Shown piece by piece: positions 9,007 through 16,681 of a stretch of 33,591 nt of DNA. A model generated the notes under the pieces. The model ran no database searches. It was given only the letters and a program-made list of their open reading frames with translations, and had not been told where the DNA came from. The first letter of the stretch is position 1; every line of letters begins with the position of its first letter. The DNA is from Oscillospiraceae bacterium (GTDB taxonomy: Bacteria; Bacillota; Clostridia; Oscillospirales; Acutalibacteraceae): assembly GCA_015066635.1 (NCBI GenBank), contig SVOA01000010.1, positions 1 through 33,591 on the forward strand. The letters are read 5' to 3'. The position numbers and the translations under genes are program-made.

Positions 9007-9666
9007 ATGGCGGTTGATTTTGAAAAAATGGCGATAAACGATACCTCCGGTTTCGTACTGCTTTCCGATTACATACCGGGTATCATACAGGAAATACGAT
9101 ATTTTTCCACATATAATTTTATAGGCGATAAAATAGACGGCTATGAAAGTCCGTGCGCACTTATTACAAAAGATGCGGCAAGGGCTCTGAAAGCCGTAGC
9201 AAATGAAATGAATGTCAAGGGTTACCGCCTTAAAATATTTGACGCTTACCGCCCTGCGACAGCTGTTAAGCATTTTGTGATGTGGGGAATAGAGGATCTT
9301 GACCAGAGAATGAAACCTTTTTTCTACCCCGATCTTGAGAAACAGGCTCTTTTTGAGCAGGGATATATTGCGAGCAAGTCAAGTCACAGCAGGGGAAGTA
9401 CCGTCGATTTGACGCTCCTTGATATGGCAACGGGTAAAGAAATAGATATGGGCAGTCCATTCGACTTCTTCAGCGATATTTCACACCCTGACTATATGGG
9501 CGTTACGGATGAACAGTATGAGAACAGAATGTTCCTTCAGTCTGTAATGGTGAGAAACGGTTTTGCACCGATAGACTGCGAATGGTGGCATTTTACACTC
9601 TGTAACGAGCCATATCCCGATACATATTTTGAATTTCCCAATGACCCTCATTTATTGAGTTTATAA
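9007..9666 (+). CDS. VanX/DdpX-like D-alanyl-D-alanine dipeptidase (peptidase M15D)
   Basis: 219 residues, close to the length of VanX-type enzymes. These zinc peptidases cut free D-Ala-D-Ala, removing cell-wall precursor or recycling it. Visible residues: Arg82 in FDAYRP (transition-state Arg), zinc ligands His127 and Asp134 in SSHSRGSTVDL, and catalytic Glu192 with zinc ligand His195 in EWWHF. No signal peptide is visible, so it probably acts in the cytoplasm like VanX. AGGGGAAAG precedes the ATG. No vanH, vanA or vanRS lie nearby, so this is more likely a housekeeping or signalling-linked dipeptidase than a glycopeptide-resistance gene. Confidence 0.85.
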   Translation: MAVDFEKMAINDTSGFVLLSDYIPGIIQEIRYFSTYNFIGDKIDGYESPCALITKDAARALKAVANEMNVKGYRLKIFDAYRPATAVKHFVMWGIEDLDQRMKPFFYPDLEKQALFEQGYIASKSSHSRGSTVDLTLLDMATGKEIDMGSPFDFFSDISHPDYMGVTDEQYENRMFLQSVMVRNGFAPIDCEWWHFTLCNEPYPDTYFEFPNDPHLLSL

Positions 9667-9676
9667 AGATACGGTG

Positions 9677-10246
9677 ATGAATATGAGCAATAATTTTGAA
9701 AACGCCGTGCGCTTTGCGTTAAAGGCACACAAAGGACAAAAGAGAAAAGACGGCAGCAGTTATATATTACATCCTTTAGAGGTTGCTGTTATTGCCGGTA
9801 CAATGACAAGAGATGAGGATGTGCTCGCTGCGGCGGTATTACATGATACGGTAGAGGACACGTCGGTAACTGCGGACGATATACTTGAAAATTTCGACGA
9901 CAGAATCGCATATCTTGTTGCAAGTGAAACCGAGGATAAGCGTCCTCAGATGAGCTCCTCGGAGAGCTGGAAAATACGCAAGGTCGAGTCGCTTGAGGAG
10001 CTTAAAAACTGTAATGACAGAGATGTCAGGGTTATATGGCTTGCAGACAAGCTGTCAAATTTGCGCTCGCTTTACCGTGATTTTTTAAAACAGGGACTTT
10101 CTGTTTTTGAAAAGTTTAATGAAAAAGATCCAAGGGAGCAGATGTGGTATCACTCGAAGGTACTTGAATATACATCAGAACTTTCGAACTATGCCGCATA
10201 TAAAGAATATAAAAACTATTTTGATTTAATATTTAAGGGTGTTTAA
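9677..10246 (+). CDS. HD-domain protein, small (p)ppGpp hydrolase-like (MESH1/SpoT HD type)
   Basis: About 189 residues containing only a RelA/SpoT-type HD domain: KGQKRKDGSSYILHP with the first His, then VLHDTVEDT with the His-Asp pair and the following Glu-Asp, and the later metal-site motif WLADKLSNLRSL. The length fits small alarmone hydrolases of the MESH1 type, which remove the 3' diphosphate of (p)ppGpp; activity on that substrate is inferred. No synthetase, TGS or ACT domain is present. Starts at 9674 (GTG), 9677 (ATG) and 9683 (ATG) are all possible, and no strong ribosome binding site decides. It lies 10 bases after the dipeptidase gene, so the two are co-transcribed. Confidence 0.75.
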   Translation: MNMSNNFENAVRFALKAHKGQKRKDGSSYILHPLEVAVIAGTMTRDEDVLAAAVLHDTVEDTSVTADDILENFDDRIAYLVASETEDKRPQMSSSESWKIRKVESLEELKNCNDRDVRVIWLADKLSNLRSLYRDFLKQGLSVFEKFNEKDPREQMWYHSKVLEYTSELSNYAAYKEYKNYFDLIFKGV

Positions 10247-10259
10247 GCAGGAGGTTATT

Positions 10260-11405
10260 ATGGAAAAAACTATCGCATTAAAAGGCAGAATCGACTCGTC
10301 AAACGCGGCTGAAAGAGAGCTCGAAATTCAAAATCAGTTAAACGGATTTGACGGCGACGTTATCCTTGACGCTTCGGAGCTTGAGTATATTTCGAGTGCC
10401 GGACTTCGGGTCATACTCAGATTAAAAAAAGCAAATCCCTCAACAAAAATCGTCAACTGTAATTCAGAGGTTTACGAGATTTTTGATATGACGGGTTTTA
10501 CCGAGATGATGAATATTTCCAAAGCTTACCGCAAACTCTCGATAGAGGGCTGCGAGGTAATAGGCGAGGGTGCAAACGGCATTGTTTACAGAACGGATCC
10601 CGATACAATCGTCAAAGTTTATAAAAATCACGATGCGCTTGAGGAAATTCATAATGAAAGAGAACTCGCAAGAAAGGCATTTGTTATGGGAATTCCAACG
10701 GCAATTCCATATGACGTTGTTCAGGTCGGCGACCTTTACGGCTCTGTTTTTGAACTGCTCAACGCAAAATCTTTTGCAAAGCTTATAAGAGCGGGCGAAG
10801 ATGTCGAAGATCTTGCAAGACAGAGCGTTGAAATCTTAAAAACAATCCATTCAACCGAATTAAAACCGGGCGAACTGCCGAGTAAAAAGCAGGAGTCTAT
10901 GAAATGGGTAAACTATACCAAAGAATATCTGCCTGCCGAAATCGGAGATAAGCTCCTTAAAATGTTTGAGGAAATCCCCGAAACAAACACAATGCTTCAC
11001 GGCGATTATCACGTCAAAAATATTATGCAGCAGAACGGCGAAAACCTGCTTATTGATATGGACACTCTTTCAATGGGACATCCCGTATATGAGTTCGCCG
11101 CAATTTATGCAGCTTATATCGGATATTCGTGCGCCGATCCGGATAATGCCGCAAATTTCTTTGAAATTCCCGGAGAAAAGTGTATTGATATGTGGAAATA
11201 CACAGTTAAGTATTACTTTGAAGGCAAGGATGAGCAGTACGTTGACGATATTATCAGAAAAGCGGCTGTTATCTGTTACACAAGGCTTCTTCGCTGGTAC
11301 GGAACAAAGAAAAGCCCCGACGATGCTGAAGCTCAGCAGGTTATAGCTTTTTGTAAGAAATATCTTTGCGAAAATGTACCTTTGATTGATTCGCTTTACT
11401 TTTAA
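10260..11405 (+). CDS. STAS domain fused to APH/choline-kinase-like phosphotransferase
   Basis: 381 residues. Residues 1-90 are a STAS domain with LEYISSAGLRV, Ser46 being the likely phospho-acceptor. Residues ~95-381 are a kinase of the aminoglycoside-phosphotransferase fold: GEGANGIVY (102-110), ATP-binding Lys119 in IVKVY, the catalytic loop HGDYHVKNI (Asp249, Asn254) and the metal-binding LIDMD (Asp266). It resembles the kinase-like family TIGR02172 as I remember it. The substrate is unknown: protein, sugar or small molecule. GCAGGAGG (10247-10254) fixes the start at ATG 10260 rather than the GTG at 10239. A STAS domain in cis suggests kinase output is switched by the phosphatase/kinase encoded at 7240. 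Confidence 0.82.
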   Translation: MEKTIALKGRIDSSNAAERELEIQNQLNGFDGDVILDASELEYISSAGLRVILRLKKANPSTKIVNCNSEVYEIFDMTGFTEMMNISKAYRKLSIEGCEVIGEGANGIVYRTDPDTIVKVYKNHDALEEIHNERELARKAFVMGIPTAIPYDVVQVGDLYGSVFELLNAKSFAKLIRAGEDVEDLARQSVEILKTIHSTELKPGELPSKKQESMKWVNYTKEYLPAEIGDKLLKMFEEIPETNTMLHGDYHVKNIMQQNGENLLIDMDTLSMGHPVYEFAAIYAAYIGYSCADPDNAANFFEIPGEKCIDMWKYTVKYYFEGKDEQYVDDIIRKAAVICYTRLLRWYGTKKSPDDAEAQQVIAFCKKYLCENVPLIDSLYF

Positions 11406-11407
11406 AA

Positions 11408-12220
11408 ATGGCATTTAAAGATAAAATTTCCGTTAACGGTTTTACAACCGAATATATAAAATTCGGCACCGGCAAAAAAACGCTTGTTATCCTTCCGGGG
11501 TTAAGTATTCAAAGCGTTGTTTCTGTCGCCGATGCCATAGAAAAACAGTACGCTGTTTTTCTGGACAAATATACGGTTTATCTATTTGAACGCAGGCAGG
11601 AATTACCCGTGAATTATTCGGTTTACGGTATGGCGGATGATATTTATACTGTTCTGCGAGCTTTAAATATAAATGACATCTGCCTTTTCGGCGTTTCTCA
11701 GAGCGGTATGATAGCTATGTTGCTGACGGCAGAGCATCCGGAACTTGTTGACAGACTTGCTGTATGCTCCACGGCGGCTTATATAGACAGCGCCCGAGCT
11801 TCGGTTATCAATGAGTGGATTTTTCTTGCCTCGCAGAAAAGAGTCGAAGACTTATATCTGTCATTTGCCAAAAGCGTTTATCCTGAAAAAATCTTTGCAC
11901 AGTATAAAGATATTTGGATCAATGCAGCTCAAAGCGTTACCGACAGAGAACTTGAGCATTTTATCGGGCTTGCAAAGGCAACAGAAGGCTTTGATATAAG
12001 AAAGCAACTTAATAAAATAACCTGTCCCGTCCTTGTTGTCGGGGATAGGCAGGATACGGTTTTGGGGTTGTCTGCAACAGAGGAAATTACAGACTGCATA
12101 AAGAATAATCTCTCGGTACGGGTTTATGTGTATAACGGCTTCGGACATGCTGTATATGATACGGCACCTGACTTTACTCAAAGGTTGTATAATTTTTTTG
12201 AGGAACGGAAAAACAAATGA
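11408..12220 (+). CDS. Alpha/beta hydrolase
   Basis: 270 residues of the alpha/beta-hydrolase fold. The nucleophile elbow is GVSQSG with Ser97 (the usual last Gly of GxSxG is Ser, followed by Gly). The acid is likely Asp216 in VGDRQD and the base His247 in GFGHAVYD. The oxyanion region is ILPGLS. The substrate cannot be read from sequence. The ATG is two bases after the preceding stop and has no clear ribosome binding site, so translation is probably coupled to the STAS-kinase gene. It is the last gene of the unit; no terminator is seen before the next promoter. Confidence 0.8.
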   Translation: MAFKDKISVNGFTTEYIKFGTGKKTLVILPGLSIQSVVSVADAIEKQYAVFLDKYTVYLFERRQELPVNYSVYGMADDIYTVLRALNINDICLFGVSQSGMIAMLLTAEHPELVDRLAVCSTAAYIDSARASVINEWIFLASQKRVEDLYLSFAKSVYPEKIFAQYKDIWINAAQSVTDRELEHFIGLAKATEGFDIRKQLNKITCPVLVVGDRQDTVLGLSATEEITDCIKNNLSVRVYVYNGFGHAVYDTAPDFTQRLYNFFEERKNK

Positions 12221-12264
12221 AAAAAGTATAGCAAAAAAACGTTATCTGCCATATTTTAATCTGT

Positions 12265-12293
12265 TTGACAATAATAAAAAAAAGATGTATATT
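12265..12293 (+). promoter_or_regulatory. Sigma-A-type promoter of the sugar transferase gene
   Basis: Consensus TTGACA (12265-12270), 17-base spacer, TATATT (12288-12293), 35 bases before the start codon. Confidence 0.75.
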
Positions 12294-12328
12294 TATGTAA
12301 CCGAAAAACTTTTCTGAAGGGTGAAGTA

Positions 12329-13729
12329 ATGGGATTTTTAAAACGTTTCAAGAGCACCGTTGTAATGCTAATAAAGTTTGCGCTTTTCATATCGCTGTTT
12401 GCGGTATTCTTTTTAATATTCGGCATTGAGAACGCCTGGCTGCTTCACGCATCGAGAACGGCGGCTATCACTATGTCGAGCTTTATGATTATAGGTATTG
12501 CGTCAATGTCGATTTACGGCGGTTACGGAATAGGTATTTATAAGAGCAAACCGATAATCAGTTCAATGAGTCTGTCAACGCTTTTTACCGATATTATAAC
12601 CTACTTCCAGCTGTGTATCATGAACACCAACAACGAGAATAACCAGAGCTTTAAGCTTGAAAATCTCGATATGCTGCTTCTCGTATATGTACTTCAGTTT
12701 ATACTCATTGTCGGCTTCACTTATTTCGGAAACTATATTTATTTCCTCATAAATTCTCCCGAAAAGTGCTGTGTTATTACAACCTCAAAGCCGTCGCTTA
12801 ACAGCATTGTACCTAAAATCAAAAAGTACAGAAAGCAGTATCTTATTACCGATATGATACTCTTTACGGCACCCAATGTTCTTGACGTAATCGACCGCAG
12901 CGACACCGTATTTTTGTACGACGTACCCGCGTCGTCAAGAACAACTCTCATTGAGTACTGCTACGATAAGAACAAAAACATTTACTATAATTTTGAGATG
13001 AGGGATATTGTTTCGCTCAGAGGCAGAACCTCGATACTTGACGACAAGCCTCTCTACGCCTCTCAGGTCAAGGAATTAACCTTTGAGCAGAGAGTTATTA
13101 AGCGAACCTTTGACCTTTTGCTGTCATTTATCGGACTTATTGTTCTTTCTCCGATGTTTCTCATTACTGCTCTGCTTATTAAGGCGGAGGACGGCGGCAA
13201 GGTAATGTTCAGACAGAAGAGGGCAACCTTAAACGGTAAAATCTTTAAGGTCTATAAATTCCGTACAATGAGAGAGGAAAATTCCGTCAACGTTTCCGTT
13301 ACCGAGGACGACGACAGAATTACCAAGGTCGGCAAACTGCTTCGTAAATTCAGAATTGACGAGCTTCCTCAGCTTATAAATATAATAAAGGGCGATATGA
13401 GTCTTGTCGGTCCGAGACCCGAAATGGTTGAGAATATTGACAGATACGAGGACTATCTGCCCGAGTTCAGCTACCGTCTGAGAGTTAAGGCGGGACTTAC
13501 GGGTTATGCTCAGATAGCAGGTAAATACAATACCTCGCCTAAGGACAAGCTTGTACTCGACCTTATGTATATTGAGAAATACAGTCTCTGGCTTGACGTC
13601 AAGATTCTTTTCCAGACGCTGACCGTATTTTTCAGAGCAGGCGACAGCACGCAGGCATTTAATCAGGGGCAGGACTTTGAGTTCTTTACTCAGAGTACAG
13701 ACGCTCCCGATGAAAATGATAAACAGTAA
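12329..13729 (+). CDS. Polyprenyl-phosphate sugar phosphotransferase (WcaJ/Bac_transf family)
   Basis: 466 residues. Membrane helices near 15-35, 45-65, 110-135 and a large hydrophobic segment at ~255-280 frame a degenerate middle domain. The C-terminal ~200 residues are a bacterial sugar transferase: KRTFDLLLSFIGL, FRQKRATLNGKIF, VYKFRTM, FRIDELPQLINIIKGDMS, LVGPRPE and AGLTGYAQIAGKYN. Such enzymes move a sugar-1-phosphate from a nucleotide sugar to undecaprenyl phosphate, starting exopolysaccharide or glycan synthesis at the inner face of the membrane. The sugar is not predictable. AAGGG lies eight bases before the ATG. No other polysaccharide genes are adjacent except the convergent YfhO gene. 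Confidence 0.9.
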   Translation: MGFLKRFKSTVVMLIKFALFISLFAVFFLIFGIENAWLLHASRTAAITMSSFMIIGIASMSIYGGYGIGIYKSKPIISSMSLSTLFTDIITYFQLCIMNTNNENNQSFKLENLDMLLLVYVLQFILIVGFTYFGNYIYFLINSPEKCCVITTSKPSLNSIVPKIKKYRKQYLITDMILFTAPNVLDVIDRSDTVFLYDVPASSRTTLIEYCYDKNKNIYYNFEMRDIVSLRGRTSILDDKPLYASQVKELTFEQRVIKRTFDLLLSFIGLIVLSPMFLITALLIKAEDGGKVMFRQKRATLNGKIFKVYKFRTMREENSVNVSVTEDDDRITKVGKLLRKFRIDELPQLINIIKGDMSLVGPRPEMVENIDRYEDYLPEFSYRLRVKAGLTGYAQIAGKYNTSPKDKLVLDLMYIEKYSLWLDVKILFQTLTVFFRAGDSTQAFNQGQDFEFFTQSTDAPDENDKQ

Positions 13730-13742
13730 AGAAACAAATTTA

Positions 13743-13775
13743 AAAGCCTTAGCGTTAAGCTAAGGCTTTATTTTT
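13743..13775. terminator. Bidirectional terminator between convergent genes
   Basis: AAAGCCTTAGC, five-base loop, GCTAAGGCTTT, with T-rich tails in both directions. It separates the sugar transferase and yfhO-like genes and touches the latter's stop codon. Confidence 0.85.
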
Positions 13776-16575
13776 ATTCCTCTGTTACGTTTTTAATGTC
13801 GGGCGGACTGTACTGTTTGACTGTTCCGCTTTCCGTAAACTCGACAAATGAAGTTTCCGCTTCGGGAATTTCGGGAGCGGCGTATAACTGCGCCCAAAGG
13901 TCAGGTCTTTGCTTTCTGCGCCTTAAAACAATAATTAAAGTCGCAATTATTACCGTAATTGCCGTTATAAACGCACCGAGTATGAAGCCCGAAGATTTAT
14001 ACTGTAAGGTTACTCTGTGGTTTCCTGCAGGGATATTGAAGCCGAGCAGAGCGTTTGAGATTTTAAACATATCATCCTTTGATGCCGGCTGACCGTCAAT
14101 GTATATATGCCAGTCAGGGTCATACGGAATTGAGGTATAAACAACGCTGTCTGTTTCTGCGTTGATACTGCCGACAAGATATGTGTCGCTGAAATTGTCT
14201 ATATTGAACTGTCCCGCTTTGAGTGAATTATAACCCTGCTCAAAGTTTTCCCTGTTGAGCATACAGGCATGGAAATTCAGCGCGCCCGTGTTTGAACTGT
14301 CCTTAATGGCTATATCAACATAGATAGTTTCGCCTGCATTCATCTGACCGAGGTCGAGAATATACGGCTCGTCAAAGTTGTTGAATGCTTTTGAATACAT
14401 TACCGACGAAACCTCAACCGTTTCAATGTTTGGGGCTTTTATATAGATATAGACGTTATCCGTTCTGTCGGGAGTAATTTCAAAGCAAACGCTTCCGATT
14501 TCTCCCTTTTCCGTCTTTGTAAATCTGAATTCTCCGTTTTCAAATTCGTCGTCATAGAATTCGTTTATATTGCTGTAAGAGGTGTTTTCAACCTCAAGGG
14601 GAGTAAAGACGTTATCTATACCCGTTGACAGTCTGAAAAGCTCTGACTGCGCAGTAAACGGATTGGTAAAGAGGTTGCTGTTCCAGTCTTTTGCACCGTT
14701 GTTTACACAGAAGGCTACGGGCAGATAATAGTTATTCTCATAAACCGTAAACTGATTGTCGCCGATAATCTTTGTATAGTAGTTACAGCTTAAATCGTCG
14801 CCCGTATTGTCAACAATGTATTTTAACGCAAAAAATGTATTGAAAACAGGCGTCTGCGGATTATAGGTATAGCTGTTTATATAGTTTCCGTAAAGTCCGA
14901 CCTCCTGCGCGAGATTTGCAACAGATTCGTAAGCCATTGAGGAAAATGCCGAAACGCCTCTGTAATTAAACCAGCAGGGGTCCATTCGGGTACGCAGGTC
15001 TGTTCGCTCCATACGGTAAAAGCTCGGATCAATTTTATCAAGCTCCGATTTTGCGTGTCTGAACTGCGCATAGTCCGAGGTGTAGTTGGGCTTTGACTGA
15101 TTCATGGTGTAATTGTTTGTGCTTGAGAGCGCAACCTCAGAGGAAATACAGCACACAAGCAGCACCGCTACCGCAGAGCTCTGAAATTTTTTGTTGTTAA
15201 ACAAATAAAGTACGATAACGTATCCCACAGTATAGATTAAGGAAAGACCGAGCACGGTATTATCGACGTTTTTCTGTGTGAACTTTTCAACAAGCACAAG
15301 GAAAAATACTATTCCCGTACCTGCGGCAAGTATCTGCCGAGCCGAGTATTCCTTAATATTGATAAGCGCCTCAAACGCAATTTTCAGCATAATAAAGCAA
15401 TACATAAATGAGAATCTGTACGGCAGGTCGTTTGGGAAGTGGAAGCCGTGCCAGAAATAATTGAGATAGTTAACGCTGAAGCTGAAATACAGAAGCGTCA
15501 GAAGTATAATACTGCAAACCTTCTTACGAAGCGTAATCTTTTTTGAGAAAAGATACAGAGGCACAAGCATAACAGTCAGAATACCGCAGTAAACATTGGG
15601 CAGTACCGTATCTCCGCTGCTTCTTATGGTTACGGTGGGCCCTGCAAGGTGGTTGGCAAGGAAGTCAAACGCCGTAAAGTACTTTGTGAAGCCTGTCGGA
15701 GAGGAACTCGAGGTCGCCGAGCTCTCGGAAAGTATGCTTATAAGCGGTACGATTGCTATTGATGCGAGCAGTGCCGCGGTAAGCGAGTACAGAGCAAATT
15801 TCTTTGTGCTCATATAAAAGACCGAATTATGAAGCTTTTTAAAAGCGTTCTTTGTATCAAGTCTGTTATCAAACTTTTTGGTTATATCAAATTCCGAGAA
15901 ATAGAAGGCAAAGAAATACAGCACCGAGAAAATACATACCATATATGCCATATAGTAATTGGCAAACATCATTACGGCAAGACTTATACAGTAAAGCTGC
16001 GGCTTGCCTTCTTTTATGATTTTCTCAATTCCGAGCATTATAATCGGGAAAAGCACCATGGCGTCAAGCCACATAAGATTCCAGTAATACGCTACAAAGT
16101 ATCCGCAGAAGGCATAGAGTATTCCGAAGCCCGAAATAAATACGGAATTATGATTATAACTCTTTTTTATATAGTAGGCGAAAGTGCCTGACGAAAGCAC
16201 GGCTTTGAGCATTATAAGGAAGGAGATGGCTTCCGTTATGTTTTTATGTCCGAAAAAAATAACGAGTATGCTCAGCGGACTTGAAAGATAGTTAAAGAAG
16301 TTGCCGAGAAATGAGGAACCGAGTCCGGAATTCCACGAGTAAATAAGAGACGAACCGCTTGCAATTCTGTCATACAGCTCAGCAAAAAGCGGACCGTACT
16401 GATGGTAAAGATCCATTCTCAGTATGGTCATATCTCCGTAGGGTATCAGGTCATAGCAAAAAGCAACGAGCTGGGTAACCGCAAATGCAATAAGCGAAGC
16501 CAACAAAACAAATCTGTTTTCGTATAAAACGGCTCCGCGTTTACTGCTTATGAATTTATTTTTTATATCGGACAT
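13774..16575 (-). CDS. yfhO: YfhO-family multi-pass membrane protein (GT-C type glycosyltransferase)
   Basis: 933 residues from the chosen ATG (MSDIKNKF), which has GAGGTGA just upstream; a longer frame from 16656 adds 27 residues without such a site. The N-terminal ~530 residues hold about a dozen membrane helices with YfhO hallmarks (YGDMTILRMDLYHQYGP, SWNSGLGSSFLGNF, YYWNLMWLDA). A large extracytoplasmic domain follows (~540-880), then a last helix and a basic tail (LRRRKQR). In Bacillus and Listeria, YfhO/YfhO-like proteins are implicated in glycosylating lipoteichoic acid from a polyprenyl-sugar donor; that role here is inferred. It converges with the sugar transferase gene and diverges from spoIIIAA. 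Confidence 0.85.
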   Translation of the reverse strand: MSDIKNKFISSKRGAVLYENRFVLLASLIAFAVTQLVAFCYDLIPYGDMTILRMDLYHQYGPLFAELYDRIASGSSLIYSWNSGLGSSFLGNFFNYLSSPLSILVIFFGHKNITEAISFLIMLKAVLSSGTFAYYIKKSYNHNSVFISGFGILYAFCGYFVAYYWNLMWLDAMVLFPIIMLGIEKIIKEGKPQLYCISLAVMMFANYYMAYMVCIFSVLYFFAFYFSEFDITKKFDNRLDTKNAFKKLHNSVFYMSTKKFALYSLTAALLASIAIVPLISILSESSATSSSSPTGFTKYFTAFDFLANHLAGPTVTIRSSGDTVLPNVYCGILTVMLVPLYLFSKKITLRKKVCSIILLTLLYFSFSVNYLNYFWHGFHFPNDLPYRFSFMYCFIMLKIAFEALINIKEYSARQILAAGTGIVFFLVLVEKFTQKNVDNTVLGLSLIYTVGYVIVLYLFNNKKFQSSAVAVLLVCCISSEVALSSTNNYTMNQSKPNYTSDYAQFRHAKSELDKIDPSFYRMERTDLRTRMDPCWFNYRGVSAFSSMAYESVANLAQEVGLYGNYINSYTYNPQTPVFNTFFALKYIVDNTGDDLSCNYYTKIIGDNQFTVYENNYYLPVAFCVNNGAKDWNSNLFTNPFTAQSELFRLSTGIDNVFTPLEVENTSYSNINEFYDDEFENGEFRFTKTEKGEIGSVCFEITPDRTDNVYIYIKAPNIETVEVSSVMYSKAFNNFDEPYILDLGQMNAGETIYVDIAIKDSSNTGALNFHACMLNRENFEQGYNSLKAGQFNIDNFSDTYLVGSINAETDSVVYTSIPYDPDWHIYIDGQPASKDDMFKISNALLGFNIPAGNHRVTLQYKSSGFILGAFITAITVIIATLIIVLRRRKQRPDLWAQLYAAPEIPEAETSFVEFTESGTVKQYSPPDIKNVTEE

Positions 16576-16597
16576 AGCTTTCACCTCATTCGGATAA

Positions 16598-16626
16598 ATT
16601 CTATCATAAATGTCTGTTTGTTTCAA
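16598..16626 (-). promoter_or_regulatory. Sigma-A-type promoter of the yfhO-like gene
   Basis: Read on the minus strand: TTGAAA (16626-16621), 17-base spacer, TAGAAT (16603-16598), 22 bases before the chosen ATG. Confidence 0.65.
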
Positions 16627-16634
16627 GTGCGCAG

Positions 16635-16663
16635 GAATATTTTGGGACAAGTACAAATATATA
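16635..16663 (+). promoter_or_regulatory. Candidate sigma-E promoter of the spoIIIA operon
   Basis: GAATATT (16635-16641) fits the sigma-E -35 pattern KMATATT. Fourteen bases on, AATATATA (16656-16663) keeps the ATA core of the -10 CATACANT but misses other positions. spoIIIA is a sigma-E operon in Bacillus, so the position is right; the -10 match is poor. Confidence 0.35.
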
Positions 16664-16681
16664 TTTTCAGAGGTGTAAATA

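Noticed and set aside
8491-9273. 260-codon minus-strand open frame
   Set aside because: It is the shadow of the PP2C/kinase fusion and the VanX-like gene, both of which have full motif sets on the plus strand.
9007-9666. Vancomycin-resistance cluster
   Set aside because: Only the dipeptidase is present; no vanH, vanA or vanRS genes are in the window.
12126-12317. 63-codon plus-strand frame at the end of the alpha/beta hydrolase gene
   Set aside because: It overlaps the hydrolase in another frame, runs through the promoter at 12265 and has no ribosome binding site.
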